This document shows, piece by piece, positions 1-9,225 of a stretch of DNA of 64,000 bases (within the stretch, counting starts at the first letter, position 1; each line of letters starts with the position of its first letter). The stretch is from Pseudomonas fluorescens Q2-87. Its GTDB lineage: Bacteria > Pseudomonadota > Gammaproteobacteria > Pseudomonadales > Pseudomonadaceae. The DNA is taken from the NCBI RefSeq assembly GCF_000281895.1, contig NZ_CM001558.1, positions 186,001 to 250,000 on the forward strand, written 5' to 3'. Below the pieces are notes generated by a model. It did not search any database, had not been told where the DNA came from, and worked only from the letters and a program-made list of their open reading frames with translations. Made by a program: the position numbers and the translations under genes.

Positions 1-111
1 GCGCAGGTGCGGCTCCAGGTAGCGGCTGTTGACCGAGCGCAGTTCCCAGCTCAGCGTGCCTTGGGCGCCGGCTTTTTCGACCCGGGCGAAGGCGGTCATG
101 CTGTGCACCAT
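1..111 (-). CDS. YicC family protein (5' part only)
   Basis: Thirty-seven N-terminal codons of a minus-strand gene that runs off the left edge. The peptide starts MVHSMTAFARVE and continues into LRSVNSRYLE, the typical opening of YicC proteins, which are described as endoribonucleases or RNase adaptors. The start ATG (complement of 109-111) has a GGAGG-like ribosome site just upstream. It is divergent from rph, the neighbour expected in Pseudomonas. Only the N-terminal domain start is visible, so nothing can be said of the catalytic C-terminus. Confidence 0.85.
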   Translation of the reverse strand, partial: MVHSMTAFARVEKAGAQGTLSWELRSVNSRYLEPHLR

Positions 112-330
112 GGAGGTTCCTCGCAATGCAGGCCGGCACAACGTGTCGTCGTGGGCCTGGTATCTGTAAATAAAAGCCCAAGGGCAGCAAAGGCGCAGGA
201 TTGTAGCGCAGTGCGAGGCGTGCCCCAAACCGTGCATGCGACAAAGCGCTGTTGCCCGTCGGCTGGGCCTTTGAGGGGGCTCGCTCGTCGTGCCGGTACA
301 TTAGAACTGCCCTCCGGGGGTTCACGGCTC

Positions 331-336
331 TATAAT
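331..336 (+). promoter_or_regulatory. -10 element of the rph promoter
   Basis: A perfect TATAAT lies 37 bases before the rph start codon in the yicC/rph divergent gap. No good -35 hexamer sits at the standard distance, so this is a probable sigma70 promoter judged on the -10 alone. Confidence 0.45.
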
Positions 337-373
337 GCTCGGCAGTTTTCAGTCCTCAGTACAGGTATTCCCT

Positions 374-1096
374 ATGAAACGTCCAAGTGGTCGCGCTGCC
401 GATCAGCTCCGCTCGATCCGCATTACCCGCAACTACACCAAACACGCCGAGGGATCCGTACTGGTCGAATTCGGTGATACCAAGGTCATCTGCACCGTCA
501 GCGTCGAAAATGGCGTGCCACGGTTCCTCAAGGGTCAGGGCCAAGGCTGGCTGACGGCCGAGTACGGCATGCTGCCGCGTGCCACCGGCGAGCGGAACCA
601 GCGTGAGGCAAGCCGTGGCAAGCAAGGCGGCCGCACCCTGGAAATCCAGCGCCTGATCGGCCGTTCGCTGCGCGCCGCGCTGGACATGTCCAAGTTGGGT
701 GACGTGACCCTGTATGTCGATTGCGACGTGATCCAGGCCGACGGCGGCACCCGCACGGCGTCCATCACCGGCGCCATGGTTGCGTTGGTTGACGCCCTGA
801 AAGTGATCAAGAAACGTGGCGGCCTCAAGGGCGGCGATCCGCTCAAGCAAATGATCGCTGCGGTGTCCGTGGGCATGTACCAGGGCGAGCCTGTGCTGGA
901 CCTGGATTATCTGGAAGACTCTGCGGCCGAGACCGACCTGAACGTGGTCATGACCAGCGCTGGCGGCTTCATTGAAGTCCAGGGCACTGCCGAAGGTGCG
1001 CCGTTCCAGCCGGAAGAATTGAACGCTATGCTGGAGCTGGCGAAGAAAGGCATGAACGAGATTTTCGAATTGCAAAAGGCCGCATTGGCTGACTGA
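374..1096 (+). CDS. rph: Ribonuclease PH
   Basis: 240-residue phosphorolytic 3'-5' exoribonuclease that trims the 3' tails of tRNA precursors using phosphate. The start [16 protein letters not shown] and the blocks [32 protein letters not shown] and [19 protein letters not shown] are diagnostic and match the full family length. An in-frame upstream extension to 335 is open, but the ATG at 374 gives the conserved N-terminus. It precedes a DUF4870 gene by 30 bases and may be co-transcribed with it. The gene looks intact, unlike the frameshifted rph of E. coli K-12. Confidence 0.97.
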   Translation: MKRPSGRAADQLRSIRITRNYTKHAEGSVLVEFGDTKVICTVSVENGVPRFLKGQGQGWLTAEYGMLPRATGERNQREASRGKQGGRTLEIQRLIGRSLRAALDMSKLGDVTLYVDCDVIQADGGTRTASITGAMVALVDALKVIKKRGGLKGGDPLKQMIAAVSVGMYQGEPVLDLDYLEDSAAETDLNVVMTSAGGFIEVQGTAEGAPFQPEELNAMLELAKKGMNEIFELQKAALAD

Positions 1097-1126
1097 TTGT
1101 TTCGCGCTTCAGACAAGGAGACTGTC

Positions 1127-1495
1127 ATGAGTGATGAGCAAGTCCTACTGCCCCAACCCAGCAAGGAGGCGCGTCAATGGGCGATGTTTTGTCACTTGTC
1201 GGCCTTGTTGGGAATCTGGATCCCGTTCGGTACGCTGATCGGGCCGTTGGTGCTCTGGCAGCTCAAGCGTGAAACCGACCCGTTTATCGATGCCCAGGGC
1301 AAGGAAGCGCTGAATTTCCAGATTACCGTGGCGATTGCCTCGGCCATCTGCCTGTTGTTGATGATTGTGGTGATTGGCTTTTTCCTGTTCGGCCTGGTGG
1401 CCATCGGTGCGCTGGTGCTGACCATCATCGGCGGGGTGAAGGCAGGCGAAGGGCAGCCGTATCGGTATCCGTTTACCTGGCGATTGGTTAAATAA
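1127..1495 (+). CDS. DUF4870 domain membrane protein
   Basis: 122-residue protein of the DUF4870 (Tic20-like) family, function unknown. After a short polar N-terminus it has a WAMFCHLSALLGIWIPFG segment, the conserved DAQGKEALNFQ motif near residue 65, two hydrophobic helices (about 70-110) and the end GEGQPYRYPFTWRLVK. An AAGGAG ribosome site lies before the ATG at 1127. It follows rph by 30 bases and is closed by a strong terminator. The same rph neighbour is recalled in P. aeruginosa. Membrane location is predicted from the helices. Confidence 0.88.
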   Translation: MSDEQVLLPQPSKEARQWAMFCHLSALLGIWIPFGTLIGPLVLWQLKRETDPFIDAQGKEALNFQITVAIASAICLLLMIVVIGFFLFGLVAIGALVLTIIGGVKAGEGQPYRYPFTWRLVK

Positions 1496-1513
1496 CGATC
1501 AGTACGGTGATAA

Positions 1514-1540
1514 AAAATGCCCCGATATTCGGGGCATTTT
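1514..1540 (+). terminator. Rho-independent terminator after the rph-DUF4870 unit
   Basis: AAAATGCCCC-GATAT-tcGGGGCATTTT hairpin 18 bases after the DUF4870 stop. The arms include AAAA/TTTT and so could work on both strands. Confidence 0.9.
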
Positions 1541-1850
1541 GCTTTGAGCACTTAGTCTTTCTTACTATGCTCGGCACAGTTACGTAAATCGTTACTGTGC
1601 GCATATATTTATCATTCTTACACTTCCAGTCACAACTGCAGGGTTTCAGTGCGCCCTAGGCGCTTGGCATCGAGTCTCGCCGATTGCTAAAGTTGCCCCA
1701 AGTTATATTTGTTCAGAAATATTTCGATATATTCAGACCATTGAAGGTCCTTGAATTCAAAGCAAATCAGTGTTGAGAACTCAACCTGTTCAAGAGGCGT
1801 GTCCAGGTAAAAAGTTCGCCCCTGAATATATATCCAAAAAGATAAACAGC
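1541..1850. promoter_or_regulatory. AT-rich gap upstream of gltS with a palindrome
   Basis: About 310 bases without a convincing gene, visibly richer in A/T than the surroundings. It holds an 11-base imperfect inverted repeat with a 5-base centre at 1574-1600 (arms GCACAGTTACG and CGTTACTGTGC). It presumably carries the gltS promoter, but no hexamer pair stands out. An open frame continues upstream of the gltS ATG to 1770, but the conserved GltS N-terminus begins at 1851. Confidence 0.5.
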
Positions 1851-3059
1851 ATGTTTGAGCTTGATTTCTACGGAACACTTGTCGCCGCCTCTTTAGTACT
1901 TTTGCTGGGGCGCGGACTCGTTACCCGTGTTGGTTTTCTACGCGCCTACAATATCCCCGAACCTGTAGCAGGCGGGCTGGTGGTTGCCTTGATCCTCTTG
2001 TGTTTGCGAGGGCTTGAAATTGAAGTCCGATTTGACACTTCATTGCAGACACCCTTGATGCTGGCGTTTTTCGCCACGATTGGCCTGAGCGCAGACTTTG
2101 CCAGCCTGAAGAAAGGCGGGCGCGTAGTGGGTGTGTTCGTACTGGCGGTCACCGGCCTGCTGTTGGTCCAGAATGCCATGGGCATCGGGCTCGCCAAGGC
2201 GTTGGGGCTCGATCCCCTGATGGGCCTGCTTACCGGCTCGATTACCTTGGCCGGTGGTCACGGTACAGGCGCTGCCTGGGGGACATTGTTCAGTGAGACA
2301 TACGGCGTGGCCTCCGCTTCCGAGCTAGCGATGGCCTCTGCGACGTTCGGCTTGGTGTTGGGCGGCCTGATCGGTGGGCCGGTCGCTCGCCTGCTGGTCA
2401 AGCGTGTTCAGGTGCCCGGCTGCCTTGAGCCGGAAAAGCCACGAGCACCCAAGGGTTTCGAGCAGCCGAACAAAGAACGCTCGATAACGCCGGTTTCGTT
2501 TATCGAGACGCTCGCCCTGATCGCGGTCAGCCTCCTGGCGGGCTCTCTTTTGAATGGGCAGCTCCACGGAACCGCATTCGAGTTGCCGACGTTCGTTTGC
2601 GTCTTGTTCGTGGGGGTGGTCCTGCGCAATGGACTTGCGGCGCTGGGCTTGTACCAGGTGTTTGAGCGCGAAGTCTCGGTGCTTGGCAACGTCAGCTTGT
2701 CGCTGTTCCTGGCGATCGCCTTGATGTCACTCAAGTTGTGGGACCTGGCGTCACTGGCCTTGCCGTTCTTCATCATCCTGGCTGCACAGACCCTGGTCAT
2801 GGCACTGTTCGCGATCTTCGTGACCTTCAGGCTCATGGGCAGCCATTACGACGCGGCGGTATTGGCGGCGGGGCACTGCGGTTTTGGGTTGGGGGCGACG
2901 CCGACGGCCATCGCTAACATGCAGGCGGTCACTCAACGCTACGGACCTTCGCAGATCGCCTTTCTGGTAGTACCGATGGTGGGCGCTTTTTTCATCGATA
3001 TCATTAATGTCATCGTGATCAAGCTGTACCTGGCCCTGCCGTTTCTTGCCGCGGCTTGA
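1851..3059 (+). CDS. gltS: Sodium/glutamate symporter
   Basis: 402-residue inner-membrane Na+:glutamate symporter, essentially the E. coli GltS length. Conserved blocks include IPEPVAGGLVVAL, PLMLAFFATIGL, the signature GSITLAGGHGTGAAWGTLF, ATFGLVLGGLIGGPVARLLV, ELPTFVCVLFVGVVL, VLGNVSLSLFLAIALM and AAVLAAGHCGFGLGATPTAIANMQ near the C-terminus. Around ten hydrophobic helices are evident. The start MFELDFYGTLVAA at 1851 corresponds to the family N-terminus. It stands alone between an upstream terminator and a downstream convergent one. In P. aeruginosa, as I recall, nothing separates the DUF4870 gene from crc, so gltS may be a lineage-specific insertion here. Confidence 0.95.
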   Translation: MFELDFYGTLVAASLVLLLGRGLVTRVGFLRAYNIPEPVAGGLVVALILLCLRGLEIEVRFDTSLQTPLMLAFFATIGLSADFASLKKGGRVVGVFVLAVTGLLLVQNAMGIGLAKALGLDPLMGLLTGSITLAGGHGTGAAWGTLFSETYGVASASELAMASATFGLVLGGLIGGPVARLLVKRVQVPGCLEPEKPRAPKGFEQPNKERSITPVSFIETLALIAVSLLAGSLLNGQLHGTAFELPTFVCVLFVGVVLRNGLAALGLYQVFEREVSVLGNVSLSLFLAIALMSLKLWDLASLALPFFIILAAQTLVMALFAIFVTFRLMGSHYDAAVLAAGHCGFGLGATPTAIANMQAVTQRYGPSQIAFLVVPMVGAFFIDIINVIVIKLYLALPFLAAA

Positions 3060-3070
3060 TTTCCAGGCAT

Positions 3071-3104
3071 AAAAAAGCCCGCCTCCTGCGAGGCGGGCAT
3101 TCTT
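3071..3104. terminator. Terminator between convergent gltS and crc
   Basis: GCCCGCCT-cctgcg-AGGCGGGC stem with an A6 run on its left, which gives a U6 tail for crc transcripts on the minus strand. On the plus strand the tail is only ATTCTT, so it should act mainly for crc and more weakly for gltS. Confidence 0.85.
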
Positions 3105-3131
3105 GACCGGTTGGTACCCATTGACGGCGTT

Positions 3132-3911
3132 TTAGATCGTCAGCGTCCAGTCGTAATCAACGATCAGCGGCGCATGCTGCGAGAACCGTGGCTGGCGCGG
3201 CAGGCGAGCGCTGCGTACGAAACGGCGCAGGCCGGGGGTCAGCAGCTGGTAGTCGAAACGCCAGCCGAGGTTGAGCATCTCGGCCTGCTCGTTGTCTGGC
3301 CACCAGCTGTACTGATCGCCTTCGCGGCTGACTTCGCGCAGGGCGTCGACATATCCCATGTTGCCAACGATCTCATCCATCCAGGCCCGTTCCGGCGCCA
3401 GGAAGCCTGGGGATTGCTGGCTGTCGCGCCAGTTCTTGATATCCAGCTTCTGTTGCGCCACGTACAGCGAGCCACAATAGATGTACTCGCGACGTTTGCG
3501 CCGCTGCTTATCCAGGTAACGGGCGAAGTCGTCCATCAACTTGAATTTCTGATTCAAATCTTCATCGCCGTTCTGCCCCGAAGGGAGCAGTAAGGTCGCG
3601 ATGCTGACCTTGTCGAAATCGGCTTGCAGGTAGCGCCCGTAGCGGTCCGCCGTCTCGAAACCGAGACCGTTGATGACAGCCTTCGGTTGCAGCCGCGAGT
3701 ACAAAGCCACGCCACCCTGGGCGGGGACTTCGGCATCGCAGGCGTAAAGGAAGTAACCATCCAGTTGGAAGGCTGCATCGTCCAGTTCAAAGGCGGAGGC
3801 GCGGGTGTCCTGCAGGCAGATGACGTCGGCATTCTGTGCTTGCAGCCAACTGAGCAAACCACGCTCCACTGCAGCCTGAATACCATTGACGTTCACACTG
3901 ATGATCCGCAT
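3132..3911 (-). CDS. crc: Catabolite repression control protein Crc
   Basis: 259-residue Crc, which works with Hfq to block translation of catabolic mRNAs in pseudomonads until the CrcZ/CrcY-type RNAs titrate Hfq. The fold is that of exonuclease III (MRIISVNVNGIQAAVERG, then DVICLQDTRA), but the nuclease residues are replaced. The GDxN loop reads CGSLYVAQQ, the RIDY motif is RFDYQLLT, and SDHAP is SQHAPL. Crc is established as a non-nuclease, and this sequence agrees. ATG at 3911 was chosen to give MRIISVNVNG; the open frame extends four codons further. It is divergent from pyrE across 83 bases, the arrangement recalled in other pseudomonads. Confidence 0.96.
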   Translation of the reverse strand: MRIISVNVNGIQAAVERGLLSWLQAQNADVICLQDTRASAFELDDAAFQLDGYFLYACDAEVPAQGGVALYSRLQPKAVINGLGFETADRYGRYLQADFDKVSIATLLLPSGQNGDEDLNQKFKLMDDFARYLDKQRRKRREYIYCGSLYVAQQKLDIKNWRDSQQSPGFLAPERAWMDEIVGNMGYVDALREVSREGDQYSWWPDNEQAEMLNLGWRFDYQLLTPGLRRFVRSARLPRQPRFSQHAPLIVDYDWTLTI

Positions 3912-3932
3912 AAATGGCCCCAAAAATCACGT

Positions 3933-3949
3933 GCGTGTATGATACACGC
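3933..3949. promoter_or_regulatory. 17-bp palindrome in the crc/pyrE gap
   Basis: GCGTGTAT-G-ATACACGC is a perfect dyad with 8-base arms lying between the two divergent start codons. It overlaps TATGATACA, which could act as a -10 element. It looks like an operator or overlapping promoters; the binding factor is unknown. Confidence 0.45.
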
Positions 3950-3994
3950 CGTATACCTATTTAGCTAAATCCGCGGTATTTGAGGCTTTTTTTC

Positions 3995-4639
3995 ATGCAG
4001 GCGTATCAGCGCGATTTCATTCGCTTTGCCATCGATCGCGGCGTTTTGCGCTTCGGTGAGTTCACCCTCAAGTCGGGACGCACCAGCCCGTACTTCTTCA
4101 ATGCCGGCCTGTTCAACAGCGGAACCGCCCTGGCGCAGCTGGGCCGTTTCTATGCGGCGGCCATCGTCGAGAGCGGTATTGCGTTCGATGTGCTGTTCGG
4201 CCCGGCCTACAAAGGCATCCCGCTGGCAGCCACCACTGCCGTGGCTCTGGCTGAACACCACGGCCGCGACCTGCCATGGTGCTTCAACCGCAAGGAAGCC
4301 AAGGCCCATGGTGAAGGCGGCAGCCTGGTGGGCGCGCCTCTGACCGGTGAAGTGCTGATCATCGACGACGTCATCACCGCCGGCACTGCCATCCGTGAAG
4401 TCATGCAGATCATCGGCTCCCAGGACGGCGCCAAGGCCGCCGGCGTGCTGATCGCCCTGAATCGTCAGGAGCGCGGTAACGGCGAGCTGTCGGCAATCCA
4501 GGAAGTGGAGCGCGACTTCGGCATTCCGGTGATCAGCATCGTTTCGCTGAACCAGGTGCTGGAGTTTTTGGCCGACGATCCGCAACTCAAGCAGCATTTG
4601 CCAGCGGTCGAGGCTTATCGCGCTCGGTTTGGTGTGTGA
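3995..4639 (+). CDS. pyrE: Orotate phosphoribosyltransferase
   Basis: 214-residue enzyme that joins orotate to PRPP to make OMP, step five of pyrimidine synthesis. The N-terminal [18 protein letters not shown], the substrate segment [16 protein letters not shown], and the PRPP-binding loop [14 protein letters not shown] at residues about 118-131 are all present. Length equals the Pseudomonas homologues. The ATG at 3995 (MQAYQRD) fits family starts better than the in-frame codon at 3980. It is monocistronic, followed by a REP doublet and a bidirectional terminator shared with argB. Confidence 0.97.
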   Translation: MQAYQRDFIRFAIDRGVLRFGEFTLKSGRTSPYFFNAGLFNSGTALAQLGRFYAAAIVESGIAFDVLFGPAYKGIPLAATTAVALAEHHGRDLPWCFNRKEAKAHGEGGSLVGAPLTGEVLIIDDVITAGTAIREVMQIIGSQDGAKAAGVLIALNRQERGNGELSAIQEVERDFGIPVISIVSLNQVLEFLADDPQLKQHLPAVEAYRARFGV

Positions 4640-4654
4640 CCGGCTTGTGGCTCC

Positions 4655-4747
4655 TGTGGTGAGGGAGCTTGCTCCCGCTTGGTTGCGTAGCGACCGCAGA
4701 TGTTGGGGCCGCTGCGCAGCCCAGCGGGAGCAAGCTCCCTCGCCACA
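4655..4747. repeat. REP doublet (GAGGGAGCTTGCTCCC type)
   Basis: Two inverted copies of a REP sequence: TGTGGTGAGGGAGCTTGCTC at the left and its near-exact reverse complement GAGCAAGCTCCCTCGCCACA at the right, separated by about 40 bases that contain a smaller hairpin (GCTGCGCAGC). It lies between the pyrE stop and its terminator. Confidence 0.9.
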
Positions 4748-4770
4748 AAAGCTTCATCTGAACGAATAAT

Positions 4771-4810
4771 AAAAAAGACCCCGCTCAACCAGGTTGAGCG
4801 GGGTCTTTTT
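4771..4810. terminator. Bidirectional terminator between pyrE and argB
   Basis: A 14-base perfect stem (GACCCCGCTCAACC with GGTTGAGCGGGGTC) flanked by A6 on the left and T5 on the right. It suits both convergent genes. Confidence 0.93.
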
Positions 4811-4821
4811 ACAGGTATTGC

Positions 4822-5727
<906 letters not shown>

Positions 5728-5754
5728 TCAGGGCTCCGGTGGTACGTCAGAAAA

Positions 5755-7152
5755 TCAAAACGGTAGTTGGAGATCAGGTGCGACACGTTTGAGTTGGGCG
5801 TGGAACACATCCTTGATGCGCTGCAGTTCAGCTTCGTTGTCAGCCTCGAAACGCAGCACCAGCACCGGTGTGGTGTTGGATGCGCGAACCAGGCCCCAGC
5901 CTTGGGGATAGTCGACCCGTACACCATCGATGGTGGTGAGTTCGGCGCCTTCGCCCCATTGAGCGTCATGCAGTGCATCAATGATGCTGAATTTGCTCTC
6001 TTCGGTCACATGGATATTGATTTCTGGCGTAGAAATATCGTTCGGGAAGGTCGCGAACAGCTCTTCGGCGCTCGATTGCTCCTTGCTGAGGATCTCCAGC
6101 AGGCGCGCGGCGCTGTAGATGCCGTCGTCGAAACCGAACCAGCGCTCCTTGAAGAAAATGTGGCCGCTCATTTCACCGGCCAGCAGGGCGCCGCTCTGTT
6201 TCATTTTTTTCTTGATCAAGGAATGACCGGTTTTCCACATCAGTGGACGACCGCCGTATTCCTTGATCAGCGGCACCAGGCGACGGGTGCACTTAACGTC
6301 GAAGATGATTTCGGCGTCAGGATTGCGCGCCACCACGTCCTTGGCGAACAGCATCAACAGGCGGTCCGGGAACACGACGCTGCCGGTATTCGTCACCACG
6401 CCCACGCGGTCGCCGTCGCCGTCGAAAGCCAGGCCCAGGTCGGCATTGGTTTCCTTGACCTTGGCGATCAGGTCTTGCAGGTTTTCCAGCTTGCCCGGGT
6501 CCGGATGGTGGTTAGGGAAGTTGCCGTCGACGTCGCAGAACAGGGGGATGACTTCGCAATTAAGCGCTTCGATCAGTTGCGGGGCAATGACGCCAGCCGC
6601 GCCGTTACCGCAATCGACCACCACTTTGAGGCGGCGGGCGAGTTTCACGTCCTTGACGATTTCGTCGTTGTAGCGTTCCAGGATATCGACCTTGGTCACG
6701 CTGCCCTGGCCACTGCTCAGGTCATTGGTCTTGAGGCGGGTGTGCAGGGCCTGGATCTGCTCGTTGGCGAGGGTGTCGCCGGCGATGACGATCTTGAAGC
6801 CGTTGTAGTTCGACGGGTTGTGGCTGCCGGTGAGCATGACCCCGGATTTGCCGGCCAGCACGTTGGCGGCGTAGTACAGCGCCGGTGTCGGGACCAGGCC
6901 CACATCGCTGACGTGGCAACCACTGTCGGCAACGCCTTTGATCAATTGTTCGACCAGCTCGGGGCCGGACAAGCGGCCATCGCGGCCAACGGACACGTTC
7001 GGTTCACCCTGGGCCAGGCTCTGGGAGCCAATGGCGCGGCCGATCCAGTAGGCGGTTTCGGCGGTGAGAGTTTCCGGTACCACGCCGCGGATGTCGTAGG
7101 CGCGGAAGATGCTGTCAGGGAAGATCGGGGCGATTGCGGCTGGGGTGTTCAT
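5755..7152 (-). CDS. algC: Phosphomannomutase/phosphoglucomutase AlgC
   Basis: 465-residue bifunctional mutase that interconverts mannose or glucose 6- and 1-phosphates and feeds alginate, LPS and rhamnolipid precursors. Order of motifs: FRAYDIRGVV near residue 16, the phosphoserine loop MLTGSHNP with the catalytic Ser at about 110, the metal loop FDGDGDRVGVV at about 245, GEMSGHIFFKERWFGFDDG for sugar binding, and the phosphate-binding RASNTTPVLVLRFEA near the C-terminus. Length agrees with the structurally known P. aeruginosa enzyme (463). It sits between dut and argB, all on the minus strand, as in P. aeruginosa. Confidence 0.97.
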   Translation of the reverse strand: MNTPAAIAPIFPDSIFRAYDIRGVVPETLTAETAYWIGRAIGSQSLAQGEPNVSVGRDGRLSGPELVEQLIKGVADSGCHVSDVGLVPTPALYYAANVLAGKSGVMLTGSHNPSNYNGFKIVIAGDTLANEQIQALHTRLKTNDLSSGQGSVTKVDILERYNDEIVKDVKLARRLKVVVDCGNGAAGVIAPQLIEALNCEVIPLFCDVDGNFPNHHPDPGKLENLQDLIAKVKETNADLGLAFDGDGDRVGVVTNTGSVVFPDRLLMLFAKDVVARNPDAEIIFDVKCTRRLVPLIKEYGGRPLMWKTGHSLIKKKMKQSGALLAGEMSGHIFFKERWFGFDDGIYSAARLLEILSKEQSSAEELFATFPNDISTPEINIHVTEESKFSIIDALHDAQWGEGAELTTIDGVRVDYPQGWGLVRASNTTPVLVLRFEADNEAELQRIKDVFHAQLKRVAPDLQLPF

Positions 7153-7375
7153 GGGCGGGGCGCTCTATCAGGAAAATGACTGGACAGGCCGACGGGTAGC
7201 GTCGGCAGGCTCAAGCTGAAGGGTATGACGGCGTTTTTGACAGAGAGTTCGTGGTGGGAAAGTGCCATGAGACAGCGTTACCCCGATCGCCCTCGCCTAA
7301 TACATTGATTCCGGATGGGAAACCTAGCAGAAAGCCATTGCGCATTTTTTGCCCTGAAACACAAGCTTAATAAAC

Positions 7376-7400
7376 AGGCCGGGCAACGCACCCGGCCTGG
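7376..7400 (-). terminator. Terminator after dut
   Basis: CAGGCCGGG-caacgca-CCCGGCCTG stem. On the minus strand it is followed by TTTATTAAG, a short U-rich tail. It separates coaBC-dut from algC-argB. The rest of the 258-base gap holds nothing else I recognise. Confidence 0.8.
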
Positions 7401-7410
7401 AGCGCCAGGA

Positions 7411-7866
7411 TCAGTGGCTACCGGAATGCCCGAAACCGCCAGCACCGCGCTGGCTTTCGTCGAATTCCTCGACCAGTTCGAAGTGCGCCTGGACCACGGG
7501 AACCAGCACCAGTTGCGCGATGCGCTCGCCTACGGCGATGTTGAACGCTGTTTGACCGCGGTTCCAGCACGACACCATCAATTCGCCCTGGTAATCGGAG
7601 TCGATCAGGCCTACCAGGTTGCCCAGCACGATGCCGTGCTTATGGCCCAGGCCGGAGCGCGGCAAAATCAATGCGGCCAGGCCTGGGTCGCCAATGTAGA
7701 TCGACAGGCCGGTGGGGATCAGCAGGGTCTGGCCCGGCTCCAGGATTGTGTCCTGCTTGAGCATCGCCCGCAGGTCGAGGCCGGCGGAGCCCGGTGTGGC
7801 GTACTGTGGCAACGGGAATTCGTTGCCGATGCGTGGGTCGAGAATCTTGGCTTGTAAGGCGTGCAT
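7411..7866 (-). CDS. dut: dUTP diphosphatase
   Basis: 151-residue trimeric dUTPase that hydrolyses dUTP to dUMP and PPi, keeping uracil out of DNA and supplying thymidylate synthesis. The five family motifs are in order: [35 protein letters not shown] followed by [11 protein letters not shown] with the catalytic Asp, [10 protein letters not shown], and the C-terminal arm [11 protein letters not shown]. The start lies 5 bases after the coaBC stop, so the two genes form an operon, as in E. coli and P. aeruginosa. Confidence 0.97.
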   Translation of the reverse strand: MHALQAKILDPRIGNEFPLPQYATPGSAGLDLRAMLKQDTILEPGQTLLIPTGLSIYIGDPGLAALILPRSGLGHKHGIVLGNLVGLIDSDYQGELMVSCWNRGQTAFNIAVGERIAQLVLVPVVQAHFELVEEFDESQRGAGGFGHSGSH

Positions 7867-7871
7867 GAAAA

Positions 7872-9080
7872 TTAAACCTGGTTCAGACGTTCGGCGATAA
7901 AAGTGATCAGCTGGCGGGCAATCTTGCCTTTGCTGGTCTGGGCGAAAAGCGTGGCGTGCAACTGGCGGTCGATCACGCTGCAGGCGTTTTCTTCGCTGTT
8001 GAAGCCGATGCTCGGGTTGGCGACGTCATTGGCGACGATCAAGTCCAGATTCTTGTCCTTGAGCTTGCGCGCGGCGTAATCGAGCAAGTGTTCGGTCTCA
8101 GCGGCGAAGCCGACGCTGAACGGACGGTCGGGACGGGTGGCAATGCTGGCGAGGATGTCCGGGTTGCGCACCATTTGTAGTAACAAGCCGTCGCCGCTTG
8201 TAGGGTCTTTCTTCAATTTTTGCGGGGCAACGACTTCGGGGCGGTAGTCCGCCACCGCAGCCGAGGCGATGAACAGGTCGCACGGAATCGCCGCCTCGCA
8301 GGCCGCGAGCATGTCCCGGGCGCTGACCACGTCGATGCGCGTGACCCGGTCCGGGGTCGGCAGGTGCACGGGGCCGGTGATCAGCGTCACCCGGGCACCG
8401 GCTTCCACGGCGGCCTCGGCCAGTGCAAAGCCCATTTTTCCCGAGCTGTGGTTGGTGATGTAGCGCACCGGGTCAATGTTTTCCTGGGTTGGCCCGGCAG
8501 TAATCAGCACATGTTTGCCGGTCAAGGCCTGGCGCTGGAAGCAGTCGGCGGCGCATTGGGCAAGGTCGGTGGCTTCAAGCATGCGCCCCATGCCGACATC
8601 GCCGCAGGCCTGGCTGCCGGACGCGGGGCCGAAGACTTTCAGGTCACGGCTCTGGAGCAGTTGCAGGTTGGCCTGGGTGGCCGGGTCGCGCCACATGGCC
8701 TGGTTCATGGCCGGCGCGACGGCAACCACCGCGTCGGTGGCGAGCACGAGGGTAGTCAGCAGGTCATCGGCGATGCCTTGTGCCAGGCGGGCGATCAGGT
8801 CGGCGGTGGCCGGGGCGATCAACACCAAGTCTGCCCACTTGGCCAGCTCGATGTGGCCCATGGCGGCTTCGGCCGCCGGGTCGAGCAAGTCCAGGTGAAC
8901 CGGGTGCCCGGACAGGGCCTGCATGGTCAACGGCGTGATGAATTCACTGCCGCCGCGAGTCATGACCACCCGTACTTCCGCGCCCTGGTCGATGAGCCTT
9001 CGAACCAGATCGGCGCTCTTGTAGGCGGCAATGCCGCCGCCGACGCCCAGAACGATGCGTTTCCGATACAGCCGCTGCAT
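7872..9080 (-). CDS. coaBC: Phosphopantothenoylcysteine decarboxylase / phosphopantothenate-cysteine ligase
   Basis: 402-residue bifunctional enzyme of coenzyme A synthesis. The N-terminal flavoprotein (CoaC, residues about 1-185) shows [25 protein letters not shown] and the substrate-clamp motif [13 protein letters not shown] with the conserved Cys. The C-terminal ligase (CoaB) shows [18 protein letters not shown] then [14 protein letters not shown], and KLKK, which carries the conserved lysine used for the acyl-cytidylate intermediate. It is divergent from radC and 5 bases upstream of dut. Confidence 0.96.
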   Translation of the reverse strand: MQRLYRKRIVLGVGGGIAAYKSADLVRRLIDQGAEVRVVMTRGGSEFITPLTMQALSGHPVHLDLLDPAAEAAMGHIELAKWADLVLIAPATADLIARLAQGIADDLLTTLVLATDAVVAVAPAMNQAMWRDPATQANLQLLQSRDLKVFGPASGSQACGDVGMGRMLEATDLAQCAADCFQRQALTGKHVLITAGPTQENIDPVRYITNHSSGKMGFALAEAAVEAGARVTLITGPVHLPTPDRVTRIDVVSARDMLAACEAAIPCDLFIASAAVADYRPEVVAPQKLKKDPTSGDGLLLQMVRNPDILASIATRPDRPFSVGFAAETEHLLDYAARKLKDKNLDLIVANDVANPSIGFNSEENACSVIDRQLHATLFAQTSKGKIARQLITFIAERLNQV

Positions 9081-9225
9081 AGGCCTGCCTTTCGATTTCA
9101 GTGGTCAGTGCAAGACGAACCCCTTGGCAGCAGCCTGCCAGGGCGCAAATCGCCTGCAAAAAAGATGGGCTACGATATCACAGCGACCGCTACGGAACAG
9201 CGGCGCCCACATTCAGGGAGATGCT

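Noticed and set aside
1687..1878. Minus-strand 63-codon frame upstream of gltS
   Set aside because: Overlaps the gltS start, low-complexity and AT-rich, with no family similarity; treated as noncoding.
5767..7179. Plus-strand open frame of 470 codons opposite algC
   Set aside because: Antisense shadow of an intact algC with all catalytic motifs; no ribosome site or family similarity.
8220..9225. Upstream part of the long plus-strand frame that contains the 3' part of radC
   Set aside because: Only the part after the T-run (9327-9899) encodes RadC sequence; the part before it is antisense to coaBC. Reading the whole as one protein would be wrong.
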